Shown here: positions 16,159-23,949 of the stretch, piece after piece | Position numbering within the stretch: the first letter of the stretch is position 1 | Layout: every line of letters begins with the position of its first letter | From: Spirochaetota bacterium | GTDB taxonomy: Bacteria; Spirochaetota; Brachyspiria; Brachyspirales; JACRPF01 | Reading direction: 5' to 3' | NCBI GenBank assembly: GCA_038043445.1 | Contig: JBBTBY010000107.1 | Span: 1-43,608 of the forward strand | Length of the DNA: 43,608 nucleotides | The notes under the pieces: generated by a model | Told to the model about the DNA's origin: nothing | Database searches by the model: none | What the model saw: only the letters and a program-made list of their open reading frames with translations | Translations under genes and position numbers: made by a program

Positions 16159-16197
16159 TATACTGAATGCATGTACGATAGTCCTGCGGAAATATGA
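16159..16197 (+). promoter_or_regulatory. -10 box and possible leaderless 8-codon coupling peptide
   Basis: TATACT (16159-16164) is followed six bases later by ATG 16171, which opens an eight-codon frame (MYDSPAEI). Its TGA overlaps the next start as ATGA (16194-16197). The spacing copies the leaderless genes elsewhere in the window, so the nuclease gene may be translated by coupling to a leaderless mini-ORF. The -35 is poor (CTTTCT or TTTCTT). Speculative. Confidence 0.35.
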
Positions 16198-17084
16198 ATA
16201 AAAGCAACGGAAATCCGGCACGCCGTTCGGCAGCAGCTATCGAGACTTGTCGCATGCACCCCTCGATGCAGAGCTTCGTCATATCGTTCCTCTCAGCGGC
16301 GATGCTTGTTGCGGGAAGCAATGAGATGACCATCGGCGCTTTCAACATACAGATATTCGGCGATGCGAAATCGAAGAAAGCGGATGTCCTTGAGGTGCTC
16401 GCGGACATCGTAACGAATTTCGATGTCATCGCGGTGCAGGAAATACGCGACAGCTCCGGTGAGGCGATGCCGCGGCTCATGGAACGCGTGCATACGCGCG
16501 ACACGCGCTACCGATACGTTATAAGCGACAGGCTCGGACGCTCGGTGAGCAAGGAGCAATATGCGTTCGTCTATCGCACGAACATCGTGCAATGCTCCGG
16601 CGCATCGGTATACCGCGATACGAACGATGTCTATGAACGCCCGCCGTATATCGGGCATTTTGCCGCTGGGATTTTCACCTTCACGCTCATCATCGTTCAC
16701 ACGAAGCCCACCGACGCGGAGCGCGAGATCGACGGGCTCATCCGTGTCATTGCCGGAACGACGCGTCACGCAACGAATAAGGACATCATCGTTCTCGGTG
16801 ACCTGAACGCTGACGGGACGTATTTCAGCGAGAAGACGACAACCGGCATCCGGGATGAGCGCTTCTGCTGGTCAATAACCGACGACATGGATACGACCAT
16901 AGCCGAAAGCGAACGCACGTATGACAGGATCATCTTCCTTAAAAAATATACCGTCGAGGACTGGAGCGGGAAGGCCGGCGTGTTCCGTTTTGATATTATC
17001 TATCGCCTCGCCATGCCGGCGAAGGAAGTGTCCGATCATTTTCCCGTATGGGCGAGATTCTTTACCGACAAAGATACGGATTAA
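16194..17084 (+). CDS. Secreted DNase I-like endonuclease/exonuclease/phosphatase
   Basis: 296 residues if started at 16194; a start at 16254 gives a neater signal peptide (MHPSMQSFVISFLSAAMLVA). The body has every key element of the DNase I fold in order: IGAFNIQIFGD (Asn), VIAVQEIRD (Glu), EQYAFVYRT, IIVHTKPTD (His), VLGDLNADG (Asp and Asn), TYDRIIF (Asp) and the final VSDHFPVWA (catalytic His). FNIQIFG, VQEIRDS and LGDLNADGTY closely recall animal DNase I. It is therefore likely an exported metal-dependent DNase for scavenging DNA or loosening biofilm. Sphingomyelinase-type substrates cannot be excluded. Confidence 0.85.
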   Translation: MNKSNGNPARRSAAAIETCRMHPSMQSFVISFLSAAMLVAGSNEMTIGAFNIQIFGDAKSKKADVLEVLADIVTNFDVIAVQEIRDSSGEAMPRLMERVHTRDTRYRYVISDRLGRSVSKEQYAFVYRTNIVQCSGASVYRDTNDVYERPPYIGHFAAGIFTFTLIIVHTKPTDAEREIDGLIRVIAGTTRHATNKDIIVLGDLNADGTYFSEKTTTGIRDERFCWSITDDMDTTIAESERTYDRIIFLKKYTVEDWSGKAGVFRFDIIYRLAMPAKEVSDHFPVWARFFTDKDTD

Positions 17085-17093
17085 GATCGCCTG

Positions 17094-17684
17094 TCAGAGG
17101 CCGAGATATCCTTTCACGCCGCCGAGGATGAATTGCGCTGCGAGCGCCGCGATGACAAGGCCGGTGAGCTTTGAGAGCACGGCAAGCCCGTTGACGCCGA
17201 GCACTTTCCGTATCGCCTCGGAAAGGAGACAGAATAAACCCGTAAGAAGCGCTGCCGCGAGTATTGCCGTGAGCGCAAGGAATTTATCCTGGAATGTCTC
17301 TAGTTCGGTGCTGTAGACCATGACGGCGCCGATGGTGCCGGGACCGACCGCTATCGGTATCGCAAGCGGCACTACCGATATTTCACCTTTGTTATCCTTT
17401 TTCGCGTCAGCGCCGCCGCGCACGAGCGATATCGCCGACAGTATGAGCAATACACCGGTGCCGACGCGGAACGAATCGAGCGTAATGCCGAACACATTGA
17501 AGATGACACCGCCGAACCAGAAGAGCACAAAACATATTGCAGCAATGGCGACGCCCATCTTTATCGCGGTGATACGACGGCGCGATGGTGTGAAACCATC
17601 GGTCATGGATATGAACGACGAGAGCACGAAGAACGGAGTGAGAAGGAAGAACATTTTGAGGAAGATATTGAACCACCACGGCAT
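17094..17684 (-). CDS. MarC-family integral membrane protein
   Basis: 196 residues with six hydrophobic segments. It opens with the family-typical FLLTPFFVLSSFISMTDGF and RRRITAIKMGVAIAAI, has FRVGTGVLLILSAISLVRGG in the middle, and later VVPLAIPIAVGPGTIGAVM. The length and the PLAIPxxxGPGT motif are diagnostic of MarC (UPF0056). Members were once linked to multiple antibiotic resistance, a link later withdrawn, and the transport substrate is still unknown. AAGGAG precedes the ATG. Confidence 0.92.
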   Translation of the reverse strand: MPWWFNIFLKMFFLLTPFFVLSSFISMTDGFTPSRRRITAIKMGVAIAAICFVLFWFGGVIFNVFGITLDSFRVGTGVLLILSAISLVRGGADAKKDNKGEISVVPLAIPIAVGPGTIGAVMVYSTELETFQDKFLALTAILAAALLTGLFCLLSEAIRKVLGVNGLAVLSKLTGLVIAALAAQFILGGVKGYLGL

Positions 17685-17779
17685 AGCAGGCTCCTTGTCG
17701 GAGCAGTATAGAACGATGCGCCCGCGCTGTCAATAAGCACTTGGGCGCACGTATGCATTCTGTATTTCACGCGCTGCGT

Positions 17780-17808
17780 TTGCATGAACGGCGCATGAGC
17801 GATATACT
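17780..17808 (+). promoter_or_regulatory. Leaderless promoter of an AraC gene
   Basis: TTGCAT (17780-17785), 17-bp spacer, TATACT (17803-17808), then six bases to ATG 17815. No Shine-Dalgarno. A second ATG follows immediately at 17818. Confidence 0.65.
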
Positions 17809-17814
17809 GAACGC

Positions 17815-18648
17815 ATGATGCACGCCGACATCGACCGCCGCCTCACCGAAGAGGTGAAACGCATGTCATTTAAGCTTTCATCGGCCGGCAATGCAGTGCT
17901 CGATGCATCCTGGAACTGGAATGATTATTACCGTGAACGCACCGATGTCGCCCGCATCTGGGCGATACGCTCGGGCTCCATATCCGTAAAGGCCGCGACC
18001 GCGACGTATCAGCTCTCTGCCGGCAGGACCTATTTCATACCGGCCGGCATGCCCTTCACCGCCAGCGCGAAGCAGGTGAGCAAATTCTGGATCGACTTCA
18101 ATGTTTTCGTGTTCGCCGCGGAAGAGGTAACGCTCTTCGTCCGCGAAAAGAGGATCATCCCCGTCTCCGCGCTTCCCCGATACGGGTCAGCAAAGGACGC
18201 ATCTGTCACCGCTGTCGACGCGCTGTCGCTCTGGAGCGCCTCGGTCAATGCGGTCACATCGTATCTTGACCGCTGCCGCGCCAGCATCGATACCGACCGG
18301 CTTGCCGTGTTCGGGAAATACCGCGAACTTATCAGCTATATCCGTGAGCATCTCTCGATCAAGCTCTCGATACGGGAACTCTCTCGACGCGCGGGGGCAT
18401 CGGACTACTATCTTTCGACACAGTTCAAGACGGATATGGGCATACGCCTCAAGCAGTATGTGGAAAAACTGGTGCTGGAAAAAAGCGTATCGCTCCTCCT
18501 CGGCTCGAACGAGTCGGTCAGATCTATCGCGCGCGCGCTCGGCTTCTCCAACGAGTACTACTTCTCGAATTTCTTCAAGAAACACGCACGCTTTTCTCCG
18601 ATGCATTACCGCGAGCGGCATCTTCAGGAACGACGAACATCGGCTTGA
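17815..18648 (+). CDS. AraC-family transcriptional regulator
   Basis: 277 residues. The N-terminal ~150 residues hold a cupin-like sensor, with AGRTYFIPAGMPF as the second cupin motif. The C-terminal AraC domain starts near residue 175 with SYIREHLSIKLSIRELSRRA. It ends with the signature ALGFSNEYYFSNFFKKHARF and SPMHYRERH. No obvious target lies next to it: marC is divergent and a tRNA gene follows. The mRNA is predicted leaderless. Ligand unknown. Confidence 0.9.
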   Translation: MMHADIDRRLTEEVKRMSFKLSSAGNAVLDASWNWNDYYRERTDVARIWAIRSGSISVKAATATYQLSAGRTYFIPAGMPFTASAKQVSKFWIDFNVFVFAAEEVTLFVREKRIIPVSALPRYGSAKDASVTAVDALSLWSASVNAVTSYLDRCRASIDTDRLAVFGKYRELISYIREHLSIKLSIRELSRRAGASDYYLSTQFKTDMGIRLKQYVEKLVLEKSVSLLLGSNESVRSIARALGFSNEYYFSNFFKKHARFSPMHYRERHLQERRTSA

Positions 18649-18672
18649 TATTAATTTTTTGCATGATATACT
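18645..18672 (+). promoter_or_regulatory. Promoter of tRNA-Thr
   Basis: TTGATA (18645-18650), 16-bp spacer, TATACT (18667-18672). The -35 overlaps the stop of the AraC gene. The predicted precursor has a ~13-nt 5' leader. It shows that TATACT is the preferred -10 form here, in a gene with no start-codon constraint. Confidence 0.6.
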
Positions 18673-18691
18673 GCCTGCCGCTTCGGTTTTC

Positions 18692-18764
<73 letters not shown>

Positions 18765-18778
18765 AAGTACTGCATTGT

Positions 18779-18901
18779 TCATAGCGCGGCGAGCGCTACT
18801 TCTTTTTCCTGATAATACCGCGCTTTCGCCTCGTCCTCCGTGCGCAACGGCAGCGTGACAGCTGCTTTCTGCCAGGTATCAGCAATAGGTACGGGCGATA
18901 A
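18779..18901 (-). pseudogene. C-terminal fragment of an unidentified gene
   Basis: A 40-codon stretch on the minus strand, opened by an in-frame TAA and closed by TGA 18779-18781, reads like real protein (ADTWQKAAVTLPLRTEDEAK then YYQEKEVALAAL). It has no start codon or ribosome site. It lies just downstream of the sulfatase gene in the same direction. It is most simply the tail of a deleted gene. I do not recognise the family. Confidence 0.35.
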
Positions 18902-18922
18902 TTACTTTTTGCGGGCAAGAAA

Positions 18923-20284
18923 TTAAGATTCCTTCATCCAAGGGGTATCCTTATGCCATTGACGCAGCGCCCTGTCGAGCACATGCACCGCCTGCGGCTG
19001 TTCATCCGTGCCGCATAAGTTCCGTATCTGATACGGGTCGCTCCGCATATCGTAGAACGACCGCGGCGAATCAGACAGCACACGCGTGTCCGCATACGGA
19101 AGATAATACATATGCGTCATCGACCGTATTTCCAGCCCGCCGCCGGTCTCCACTATCGCATAATCCCTCTGCGGCGAGAAGATGTCCTCTCCGTGAAAAT
19201 GTCCGGGGATGGGGCATCCCGTTCGCGCGAGCAATGTCGGCGCAATATCGACAAGACTTGCGACATCCGACCGCACATCGCCGCCGCGCATGCAGCTGTC
19301 GGGACCGCGCATGATGAGCGGTATGCGTATCGATTCCTCGTTGGGGCCGCCTTTCTGTACAAGACCGTGGCTCCCGAGATTATCCCCGTGATCCGATGTG
19401 AACACCACGATAGTGTCCTCCGCAAGTCCGGTATCATCGAGCGCTGCAAGCACGCGCCCGAGGCAGTCGTCCACCCAGGATGTCAGACCGTAATAATCGG
19501 CGATAAGACGTCGCAGATCGTACTCCGGCGGAAGCGCTTCGGTGTACGGCAGATGCATGCTGTAATAGCGATAATCCCATCGATATACCTTGAACCAATG
19601 TTCCTGATCCTTGAGCGGTATCGATAGATTCACGTTCGGACGCAGCGGGATGTCCTTCGGATCATACATCGATAGATATTTCTCCGGGGCGTCGTTGAGC
19701 GGACAATGCGGCGGGGATATGCTGTAGTAAAGGAAGAACGGCTTTTCATGCTCCTCTCGCAGGAATGCCTCGACGCGCGATGCTTCATAGTCAACGCTGT
19801 ACCCGGGCGGCGAAAATTCCGTTCCGCCATTCTCGGTAAAAAGCTGCCCCGAATGCGCATGATGTACACGCGGAATGAGCCAGTTGTCAAAACCGATATC
19901 ATGCGGCCAGGAATGGATATGCCATTTACCGATAACGGAGGTCTGATATCCTACCCCGCGCAGCAATTCGGCGATTGTCGGCGACGGGAGATGGGGACGC
20001 CCGTTCACCGGATACTCGGGCATATTGTGATCGCCCTTCTGCCAGCTTGGATGGCTCACGTTCGCAACGCCGCCGGTACAGGTGCGATTATACTGACCGG
20101 AGAGCATTACCGAACGCGCGGCCATGCATACCGGATAATTCGTGACAGCCGTTTCAAAACGCACTCCCTCGGAGGCCAGTCTGTCCATATTGGGGGTGCG
20201 TATAACGGCGTTGCCGTAGCAGCCGACCTCGAACGCGCGGAGCTGATCGCACATGATAAGGACGATGTTTGGATGTTCAGCCAT
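18923..20284 (-). CDS. Type I sulfatase (formylglycine-dependent)
   Basis: 453 residues. The metal-binding start is PNIVLIMCDQLR. The formylglycine motif is VCMAARSVMLSGQYN, with Cys53 in CxAxR context, the Cys type that an FGE or anSME enzyme must convert. Further sites are VIGKWHIHSW, VFTSDHGDNLGSHG and, near the end, SDPYQIRNL, typical of choline-sulfatase and polysaccharide-sulfatase relatives. No signal peptide is visible, so it acts in the cytoplasm or on imported sulfated sugars. No maturase gene is in the window. AGGAG supports the start. Its promoter touches that of the divergent AraC gene, the likely regulator. Confidence 0.92.
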   Translation of the reverse strand: MAEHPNIVLIMCDQLRAFEVGCYGNAVIRTPNMDRLASEGVRFETAVTNYPVCMAARSVMLSGQYNRTCTGGVANVSHPSWQKGDHNMPEYPVNGRPHLPSPTIAELLRGVGYQTSVIGKWHIHSWPHDIGFDNWLIPRVHHAHSGQLFTENGGTEFSPPGYSVDYEASRVEAFLREEHEKPFFLYYSISPPHCPLNDAPEKYLSMYDPKDIPLRPNVNLSIPLKDQEHWFKVYRWDYRYYSMHLPYTEALPPEYDLRRLIADYYGLTSWVDDCLGRVLAALDDTGLAEDTIVVFTSDHGDNLGSHGLVQKGGPNEESIRIPLIMRGPDSCMRGGDVRSDVASLVDIAPTLLARTGCPIPGHFHGEDIFSPQRDYAIVETGGGLEIRSMTHMYYLPYADTRVLSDSPRSFYDMRSDPYQIRNLCGTDEQPQAVHVLDRALRQWHKDTPWMKES

Positions 20285-20356
20285 AGCGCTCCTGCCTTGC
20301 CGCGTATCGTAACGATAGCGCAGCGCTGCTCGCGGATGTGATACGTACTCACATCT

Positions 20357-20385
20357 ACTATACCATGGATATCACTACCGGTGAA
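20357..20385 (-). promoter_or_regulatory. Sulfatase promoter
   Basis: Leftward TTCACC (20380-20385), 17-bp spacer, TATAGT (20357-20362). The leader is about 65 nt. The -35 directly abuts the -35 of the rightward AraC promoter. Confidence 0.45.
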
Positions 20386-20413
20386 TTGAAAATATGGAAA
20401 AAACATGTACTAT
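20386..20413 (+). promoter_or_regulatory. Promoter of the AraC gene at 20422
   Basis: TTGAAA (20386-20391), 16-bp spacer, TACTAT (20408-20413), eight bases before ATG 20422. This favours 20422 over the upstream in-frame GTG (20338) and ATG (20365), which would lie outside the transcript. Confidence 0.5.
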
Positions 20414-20421
20414 CAGCTCAT

Positions 20422-21216
20422 ATGAAGTCCGTATCACTTACCGCCCCGTTCGATCGTAAGATCATATCAGCGCATCGCTTCGTCCGAAGCGATTTTTCCG
20501 ACTGGCATATACCGCATATACCGCCGCAGCATATCCTCTATTTGCAGGTATCCGGTGAAAGACGGGTGTGCTGGGGAGACGAGATCATCCCTGTTGAGCC
20601 GGGGGACATCGTTCTCTTTGCGGCGAAGAACGAATTCGATAACCCCCTGCCATCGGCACCGTATGAAGCGGTCAGGATAACGTTCGCTGCGCTCCATGCC
20701 GACGGGACATCCCTCTCATCGAACGGTCTTATTCTCAACTGGCATACCCGGTCAAAGAATGTACGCCTTGCATCGTATTTCGAAGAGATAATGCTCGGTG
20801 CGGATGCTGCGGCTGACTCCGCCCGCAGGCGGCTGTCGCATCTCCTTGCCGTATTGCTTATCGATCTCTCGAGGGAATACACGTCCCCTGAGCGCCACTC
20901 CCGCATCGCATCCCTTCGGGAGAGCATCGATAGGGACCCCGGCGAACCAAGGACGGAGAGCTCGTGCGCAGAAGAGGCCAATATCAGCGTGAGCACGTTC
21001 AAGCGGCTCTTTCTCCGCGAATGCGGCATGTCGCTCAAGGAATATCAGCTGCGCCGCCGGATCAGCAATGCATCCGCCATGATAGCATCCTCGCCGAAGA
21101 AGACCTTCCACGAGATAGCGCTCTCGCTCGGGTTCTATGATGAATTCCATTTCTCGCGGATGTTCAAGAAGATCACCGGCATGCAGCCCAAGACCTATCG
21201 CAACACCGTACTGTGA
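20422..21216 (+). CDS. AraC-family regulator, probable sulfatase regulator
   Basis: 264 residues from ATG 20422, a start chosen because the promoter overlaps any longer version. The cupin half has PQHILYLQVSGERRV and then PVEPGDIVLFAAKNEF. The AraC domain covers about the last 90 residues, with NISVSTFKRLFLRECGMSLK and LGFYDEFHFSRMFKKITGM. It is divergently transcribed from the sulfatase gene with touching -35 boxes, so it likely controls that gene and itself. It lies 65 bp upstream of the LacI gene. Confidence 0.88.
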   Translation: MKSVSLTAPFDRKIISAHRFVRSDFSDWHIPHIPPQHILYLQVSGERRVCWGDEIIPVEPGDIVLFAAKNEFDNPLPSAPYEAVRITFAALHADGTSLSSNGLILNWHTRSKNVRLASYFEEIMLGADAAADSARRRLSHLLAVLLIDLSREYTSPERHSRIASLRESIDRDPGEPRTESSCAEEANISVSTFKRLFLRECGMSLKEYQLRRRISNASAMIASSPKKTFHEIALSLGFYDEFHFSRMFKKITGMQPKTYRNTVL

Positions 21217-21242
21217 CCGATCGATCAGTCATCATCTGAGAC

Positions 21243-21271
21243 TTGTCTCATACCTTTCATCATGCTATACT
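21243..21271 (+). promoter_or_regulatory. Promoter of the LacI-family gene
   Basis: TTGTCT (21243-21248), 17-bp spacer, TATACT (21266-21271). ATG 21282 is 10 bases further on, giving a leader of about three bases and no Shine-Dalgarno. Confidence 0.6.
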
Positions 21272-21281
21272 TAAAGTCATA

Positions 21282-22283
21282 ATGATCACCATGGATGAGA
21301 TCGCGCAAGAAGCGGGGCTTTCCCGCTACACCGTATCGAAGATATTGAACGGCGATACGACGGTAAAGGCAGCGAGCCGCGATGCGGTAATGGCCATATG
21401 CAAGCGCCACGGCTATATGCCCAACAATAATGCCGTCGGCCTCGTGAAAGGCAGAACGAACATAGTCGCGATGATAGTGCCGTATATAACCGATGACTTT
21501 TACAATGAGATGATAGAATTGACCGAAACGCTCATCGAAAGCAAAGGGTATCGTCTCATCTACAAATCATCCTATAACGATGCCACAAAAGAAGCGGAGA
21601 TCATTCAGAGTTTTCTTGCATTGAAAGTATCGGCGCTCATCATCGTCCCGGTCGTTGATGGACCCAATGTACGCATACACACGCTTGCTGCGAAACACGT
21701 CCCTGTCATCTACATTGACCGCACCCTCAACAAACGCGGATACAGCGTACTCAATGACAATGAGGCAAGCGCTGCGGCAATGACCGAGCATCTCCTTGGA
21801 ACGACGGAACGGGTAGCCTATCTCGGCAGCTTCTACGGCGATTCGAATCCAACATCACTCGCCCGAAAGAACGGCTATATCAGTACTATGGAAGAACATG
21901 CGCTGAGACCTGATATCATTGCATGCGATGCCAGCACGGAAAAACAGGATAATGAACGGTTCGGTTATGAGAACATGGCGCATTATCTCAGGAACGGCGG
22001 GCGCGCGGACGCGGTGTTCTGCGTGACGGATGCTGTCGCACTGGGCGCGATCAAAGCCGTTCGCGACAGCGGAAAGGTCCCCGGCAGGGACATACGCATC
22101 GCCGGGCATGACAATCTCAGGTTCACCGAATTCGTCTATCCCTCGATAACCACCATGAAACAGCCCATCGACCTCATGTGCCGTGCATCGGTAGCCATGG
22201 CCGATGATCTTATCCATGACCGTTTCCACGGCAAAAAGCAGCAGATCTTCACTTCTGAGCTGATAATCAGGGAATCTGCATAA
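21282..22283 (+). CDS. LacI-family transcriptional regulator
   Basis: 333 residues from ATG 21282. The helix-turn-helix is at the very N-terminus (MITMDEIAQEAGLSRYTVSK, then ILNG), the classic LacI layout. A hinge region follows, then a periplasmic-binding-protein-like sensor of about 275 residues with IVAMIVPYITDDFY near its start. DAVALGAIKAVRDSG and RIAGHDNLRFTEFVYPSITT come near its end. It sits upstream of the isomerase/aldolase/alpha-galactosidase operon in the same direction. The paired operators at 22440-22486 are likely its sites. The inducer is probably a sugar from that pathway. Confidence 0.93.
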   Translation: MITMDEIAQEAGLSRYTVSKILNGDTTVKAASRDAVMAICKRHGYMPNNNAVGLVKGRTNIVAMIVPYITDDFYNEMIELTETLIESKGYRLIYKSSYNDATKEAEIIQSFLALKVSALIIVPVVDGPNVRIHTLAAKHVPVIYIDRTLNKRGYSVLNDNEASAAAMTEHLLGTTERVAYLGSFYGDSNPTSLARKNGYISTMEEHALRPDIIACDASTEKQDNERFGYENMAHYLRNGGRADAVFCVTDAVALGAIKAVRDSGKVPGRDIRIAGHDNLRFTEFVYPSITTMKQPIDLMCRASVAMADDLIHDRFHGKKQQIFTSELIIRESA

Positions 22284-22299
22284 TAATTGCCGCGAAAAT

Positions 22300-22331
22300 A
22301 TAGAACAAGGGGTCATGACCCCTTGTTCTAT
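22300..22331. repeat. Perfect 32-bp palindrome, copy A of a covarying pair
   Basis: A loop-less perfect palindrome centred on TCATGA, with arms reading ATAGAACAAGGGG inward. It lies 17 bp after the LacI stop. A near-identical element occurs at 37856-37889 with the innermost G:C pair flipped. There is no U-run after it, so it is not a standard terminator, though it could protect the 3' end of the LacI message. Confidence 0.8.
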
Positions 22332-22439
22332 TCGATCCTATCGCTTCTACACCGCAAACATACAGACGCCGTTGGGATTTGCCGTTTTCGCGGCGGTTTC
22401 CGTATACAATGCCATCGCCGAATTATTGTTATATTGCAG

Positions 22440-22486
22440 TTGACACGAGGCAACATCGTTAGTATATTATTATTGACACGTGACAA
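22440..22486 (+). promoter_or_regulatory. Promoter with two operator-like repeats ahead of the isomerase operon
   Basis: TTGACA (22440-22445), 17-bp spacer, TATATT (22463-22468). Two copies of TTGACACGNGRCAA lie at 22440-22453 (covering the -35) and 22473-22486 (covering the start of transcription). They are spaced 33 bp, about three helical turns. Each fits TTGNCACGNGNCAA; the second has a central CACGTG and a CG centre as in LacI-family operators. The adjacent LacI protein is the obvious candidate repressor. Confidence 0.55.
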
Positions 22487-22503
22487 TATAAAGAGGTGCC
22501 GAT

Positions 22504-23949
22504 ATGCATACCCCATTACGCCTCGGCTTCATGCCCACACGGAGACGCTTCTTTTCGCGCGAAGACTCCATGAAATACAAGACCATGATACTCAACAAAA
22601 TCAGGGAATTATCCCCCTCGCTTGAGATAGTCGACCTGGAATGGCTCAACGAGGACGGCCTTATCCGCGATGCCGATGAATCCGCCAAGGTGGCACGCCA
22701 TTTCATCGAGAAAGAAGTGGATGCCGTATTCTGCCCGCACTGCAATTTCGGCACGGAAGATGCCGTCACGCTCGCCGCGAAAAAGATCGGAAAGCCGGTA
22801 CTCCTCTGGGGGCCGCGGGACGAAGCACCGAACGCTGCCGGTGAGCGCCTGCGAGATTCACAGTGCGGGCTCTTCGCGACATCGAAGGTGATGCAGCGAT
22901 TCGGTGTACGCTTCACCTACATCGTCAATTCGCGTCTCGATACCCCTGTCTTTGAGAATGGTTTTCTCAATTTTCTCCGTGCGGCCAATGCGGTCAAACA
23001 TTTCAAGGGAGCGCGCATCGGGCAGGTGTCGACACGGCCGCGCGATTTCTATTCCGTCATCGTCAACGAAGGCGAATTGATGGAGAAGTTCGGCGTACAG
23101 ATAGTACCGGTGGACCTCAGTAAAATAATCGCCGAGGTCCGCTCCTCGCTCGCATCGAACGCAAAGGACATCGATACCGTTGCCGAAGCAATGCGCACCA
23201 CAGCGGATTTCTCACGCATGGACAAAGAGCTCCCGAGGAAGCTCGCCGCGCTCAAGCTTGCCATACGTAAATGGAGCGATGCAGAAGGTCTCGGAGCGGT
23301 CGCCTTCCAATGCTGGGATGCGCTCCAGGAAGAGCTCAAGATATGCTCATGCTTCGCTCATGCCGAGCTCACCGACGAAGGCCTTCCCATAGCATGCGAG
23401 ACGGATATTCACGGCGCATTGAGCTCACTCATGCTCCAGGCCTGCGATCATTTCGAACACCCGACATTCTTCGCCGACCTTACGATACGCCATCCTGAGA
23501 ACGATAATGCCGAACTCCTCTGGCATTGCGGACCGTTCCCGGCAACGCTTGCGGAAGGCAAGCGGACGATCAACAGCCATTTCGTCCTGCCGAGCCATGC
23601 GGAAGGCGTATGCAACTGGAAGCTCAAGGATGGTCCTGTCACCGTCAGCCGTTTTGACGGCGTGAACGGAAAGTATTCGCTCTTCTGCGGCGAAGGGAAG
23701 ACCGTGCCCGGCCCGTTCAATCAAGGAACATATACCTATCTCGAAGTGAATGACTGGCCGCTCTGGGAAGAAAAGCTCATCTACGGACCGTACATACATC
23801 ACGTCTCCTGCGCATTCGGGAAATTCGCTCCCGCGCTCTCTGAAGCAGCGCGCCATATCGAGCATCTGGAATTCGATCCGGTAAGCCCCTCTCTCGGCGA
23901 GATACAGAAGGCACTTCGCGAGGGAACGGAGACCGTCACATGCCGATAG
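22504..23949 (+). CDS. Fucose/arabinose-isomerase-like protein
   Basis: 481 residues. It matches the general pattern of the L-fucose/L-arabinose isomerase superfamily. The two Rossmann-like N-terminal domains contain VDAVFCPHCNFGTEDAV and PVLLWGPRDEAP, then IGQVSTRPRDFYSVIVNEG. The C-terminal part has AVAFQCWDALQEEL and PIACETDIHGALSSLMLQA, where the Glu and Asp resemble the metal-binding pair. The exact substrate is unknown. It heads an operon with an aldolase-like and an alpha-galactosidase-like gene and overlaps the next gene by 10 bp. AGAGGTG lies before the ATG. Together these suggest conversion of a released sugar to a ketose followed by aldol cleavage. Confidence 0.78.
   Translation: MHTPLRLGFMPTRRRFFSREDSMKYKTMILNKIRELSPSLEIVDLEWLNEDGLIRDADESAKVARHFIEKEVDAVFCPHCNFGTEDAVTLAAKKIGKPVLLWGPRDEAPNAAGERLRDSQCGLFATSKVMQRFGVRFTYIVNSRLDTPVFENGFLNFLRAANAVKHFKGARIGQVSTRPRDFYSVIVNEGELMEKFGVQIVPVDLSKIIAEVRSSLASNAKDIDTVAEAMRTTADFSRMDKELPRKLAALKLAIRKWSDAEGLGAVAFQCWDALQEELKICSCFAHAELTDEGLPIACETDIHGALSSLMLQACDHFEHPTFFADLTIRHPENDNAELLWHCGPFPATLAEGKRTINSHFVLPSHAEGVCNWKLKDGPVTVSRFDGVNGKYSLFCGEGKTVPGPFNQGTYTYLEVNDWPLWEEKLIYGPYIHHVSCAFGKFAPALSEAARHIEHLEFDPVSPSLGEIQKALREGTETVTCR

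Noticed and set aside
20338-20421. Upstream GTG 20338 or ATG 20365 as the AraC start
   Set aside because: They lie within or before the promoter boxes at 20386-20413, and the N-terminal extension has no family match.
22300-22331. Palindromes as ordinary Rho-independent terminators
   Set aside because: There is no loop and no U run after the stem at either copy, unlike the clear terminator at 29912-29938.
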